The notes under the pieces are model-generated. The model saw nothing but the letters and a program-made list of their open reading frames with translations. It ran no database searches and was not told the DNA's origin. A DNA stretch of 6,990 bases from JAUNSR01 sp036655755 (GTDB lineage Bacteria > Bacteroidota > Bacteroidia > Bacteroidales > JAUNSR01), in assembly GCA_036655755.1 (NCBI GenBank), contig JAVVPN010000119.1:1-6990 (forward strand). The letters are read 5' to 3'. The translations under genes were made by a program, and so were the position numbers. Below are positions 6,178 through 6,990 of this stretch, one piece after another; position 1 is the stretch's first letter, and each line of letters starts with the position of its first letter.

Positions 6178-6764
6178 AAAGATGTTTTTTGATTTTTATT
6201 CGCCATATAGTTCATTATATGGCCGGGGATGATAAGCAAAATTGTAAACAAGAGTGCAAAAATAAGAATCTGATCTATTCCTCTTACCCAAAACAGGGTG
6301 AAACTTAGCAAAATGCCAATGAACCCGGGTATATAACAAACCTTCATATTCAGAATCAGTCCCGTAATGGCGATGCCGATACTGATGAGGAGCGCTTCGA
6401 TAAACAAAATATTGGAGGGCATCAAAAATGCTACTATCGGGGTTATGGTAGCGGTAATACCTATCACCATCCACACTTTACCTATTATCTTATCGATTAC
6501 TGTTACCACTTTGTGGGGTTGATGGCGCATCATTAAATACATGGTTGGCCACCCAATCAGCGGCAGTACCCACCATCCCCACAACACCAACTGACTATGG
6601 GTATATTCCCATCCGAAATAAACACCCAGCGATACAATTACCGTGAGGTAACCCCATAGCAACTGTGTATTACCTACCCCTTTGTGAATGTATTCGCGGG
6701 TTTCCTGAATCATCATGGCGATAATGGCCAGACTCTCTTTCTCATTCATTTTTAGCTTTTCCAT
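6162..6764 (-). CDS. Six-helix integral membrane protein of unknown function
   Basis: The 200-residue product has a cytoplasmic-looking N-terminal helix of about 30 residues (KMNEKESLAIIAMMIQETR) followed by six hydrophobic segments at about residues 35-52, 58-79, 97-115, 119-140, 143-160 and 165-184, and a short polar tail. No catalytic motif, transporter signature or ATP-binding site is visible. The first ATG is at 6764; a second at 6749 (MNEKESL) is also plausible as the true start. The gene is first in an operon with the winged-helix regulator, under a promoter overlapped by a putative operator. Regulation by its partner suggests a response to envelope state or a small molecule, but the sequence does not say which. 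I do not recognise a named family. Confidence 0.8.
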   Translation of the reverse strand: MEKLKMNEKESLAIIAMMIQETREYIHKGVGNTQLLWGYLTVIVSLGVYFGWEYTHSQLVLWGWWVLPLIGWPTMYLMMRHQPHKVVTVIDKIIGKVWMVIGITATITPIVAFLMPSNILFIEALLISIGIAITGLILNMKVCYIPGFIGILLSFTLFWVRGIDQILIFALLFTILLIIPGHIMNYMANKNQKTSLCSEN

Positions 6765-6778
6765 AACATAGATAAATT

Positions 6779-6801
6779 ATAAACAGGTTTATTTTATAAA
6801 C
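6779..6801. promoter_or_regulatory. Putative operator, copy A (leader)
   Basis: Three half-sites in alternating orientation: ATAAAC (6779-6784), GTTTAT (6787-6792) and ATAAAC (6796-6801), separated by 2 and 3 bases. The element matches copy B at 22 of 23 positions. It lies 15 bp upstream of the membrane-protein ATG, downstream of the predicted transcription start, where a bound protein could block elongation or loop with copy B. The winged-helix protein encoded in the same operon is the obvious candidate binder, by inference. Confidence 0.6.
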
Positions 6802-6818
6802 TAAATACGGATAAAAGA

Positions 6819-6847
6819 AGCAAAAGAGTATCCGTTTCTCTTTTGCT
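6819..6847 (-). other. Hairpin in the leader of the membrane-protein/regulator operon
   Basis: A perfect 10-bp inverted repeat (AGCAAAAGAG, 6819-6828, with CTCTTTTGCT, 6838-6847) closes a 9-nt loop. It lies between the two operator copies and begins next to the predicted transcription start, so it would form the 5' end of the mRNA. A competing 6-bp pairing (CGGATA 6808-6813 with TATCCG 6829-6834) uses the loop of this hairpin, so the two folds are alternatives. It has no following T-run and could act as a stabilising 5' stem rather than a terminator. Confidence 0.55.
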
Positions 6848-6851
6848 GCAT

Positions 6852-6883
6852 CAAATATAAACAAGTTTATTTTATAAACCAAT
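6852..6883 (-). promoter_or_regulatory. Predicted promoter of the membrane-protein/regulator operon
   Basis: On the minus strand a perfect -7 element TATATTTG (6859-6852) is preceded, after 20 bases, by ATTG (6883-6880), one base from the -33 consensus TTTG. Transcription would start near 6845, giving a leader of about 80 nt. Operator copy B fills the space between the two promoter boxes and reaches into the -7 element, the position expected for repression by blocking RNA polymerase. Confidence 0.7.
6857..6879. promoter_or_regulatory. Putative operator, copy B (over the promoter)
   Basis: ATAAAC (6857-6862), GTTTAT (6865-6870) and ATAAAC (6874-6879) repeat the arrangement of copy A with the same 2- and 3-base gaps, exactly 78 bp away. 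The element occupies the spacer of the predicted promoter and overlaps three bases of the -7 box. This overlap and the duplication make it a strong candidate for a repressor site of the co-transcribed winged-helix protein. Confidence 0.65.
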
Positions 6884-6940
6884 ATAATTCTGTTATTCTT
6901 CAACAAAATATTCAGTGATTTTTTTTGAGTGAAGTTTCTA

Positions 6941-6990
6941 TTATTTTTTCAAGTTAAACCGGTCGCGTAGCGATTGCAGTAATCCGGTGC
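6941..6990 (-). CDS. Possible C-terminal end of an upstream minus-strand gene
   Basis: The minus strand from 6988 reads TGLLQSLRDRFNLKK and stops at a TAA (6943-6941). It is the longest of the three frames at this edge and has a protein-like amphipathic composition, but the other two frames also close within a few codons of it, so the support is thin. No family can be named from 15 residues. If real, it ends about 180 bp upstream of the membrane-protein gene, with no clear terminator between. Confidence 0.35.
   Translation of the reverse strand, partial: TGLLQSLRDRFNLKK

Overview
The window looks like chromosomal DNA from a member of the Bacteroidota, most likely Bacteroidales. The evidence is promoter elements of the Bacteroidota type (TAnnTTTG with an upstream TTTG-like box), almost no Shine-Dalgarno sequences before start codons, a LAAC lipobox protein, and gene families typical of gut or oral Bacteroidales. 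I cannot name the species from sequence alone.

Layout. The left edge holds the C-terminal half of a Txe/YoeB-family toxin (plus strand). It meets, stop codon over stop codon, an uncharacterised lipoprotein gene on the minus strand. Next on the minus strand is prfB (peptide chain release factor 2), with the classical programmed +1 frameshift at codon 22, its own promoter, and a strong intrinsic terminator. Upstream of prfB, also on the minus strand, is a 600-residue long-chain acyl-CoA synthetase. A 358-bp divergent gap separates it from a plus-strand M20-family zinc amidohydrolase of the ArgE/DapE type.

Between that gene and the convergent genes to its right lies a 380-bp gap. It contains the most unusual structure of the window: an array of 8-bp CCGCGG-like boxes spaced exactly 22 bp apart, whose spacers are complementary to one another, so the whole array can fold into a long nested hairpin.

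The right part is a two-gene minus-strand operon: a six-helix membrane protein of unknown function, followed with a 16-bp overlap by a small winged-helix regulator. Upstream of it a good Bacteroidota promoter is overlapped by an ATAAAC/GTTTAT three-half-site element. A second near-identical copy lies 78 bp downstream in the leader, with a hairpin between the copies. This suggests autorepression by the winged-helix protein. The last 50 bases may be the 3' end of another minus-strand gene.

Most genes here are ordinary housekeeping genes. The two less explained elements are the 22-bp-period palindromic array and the duplicated operator of the regulator/membrane-protein operon.
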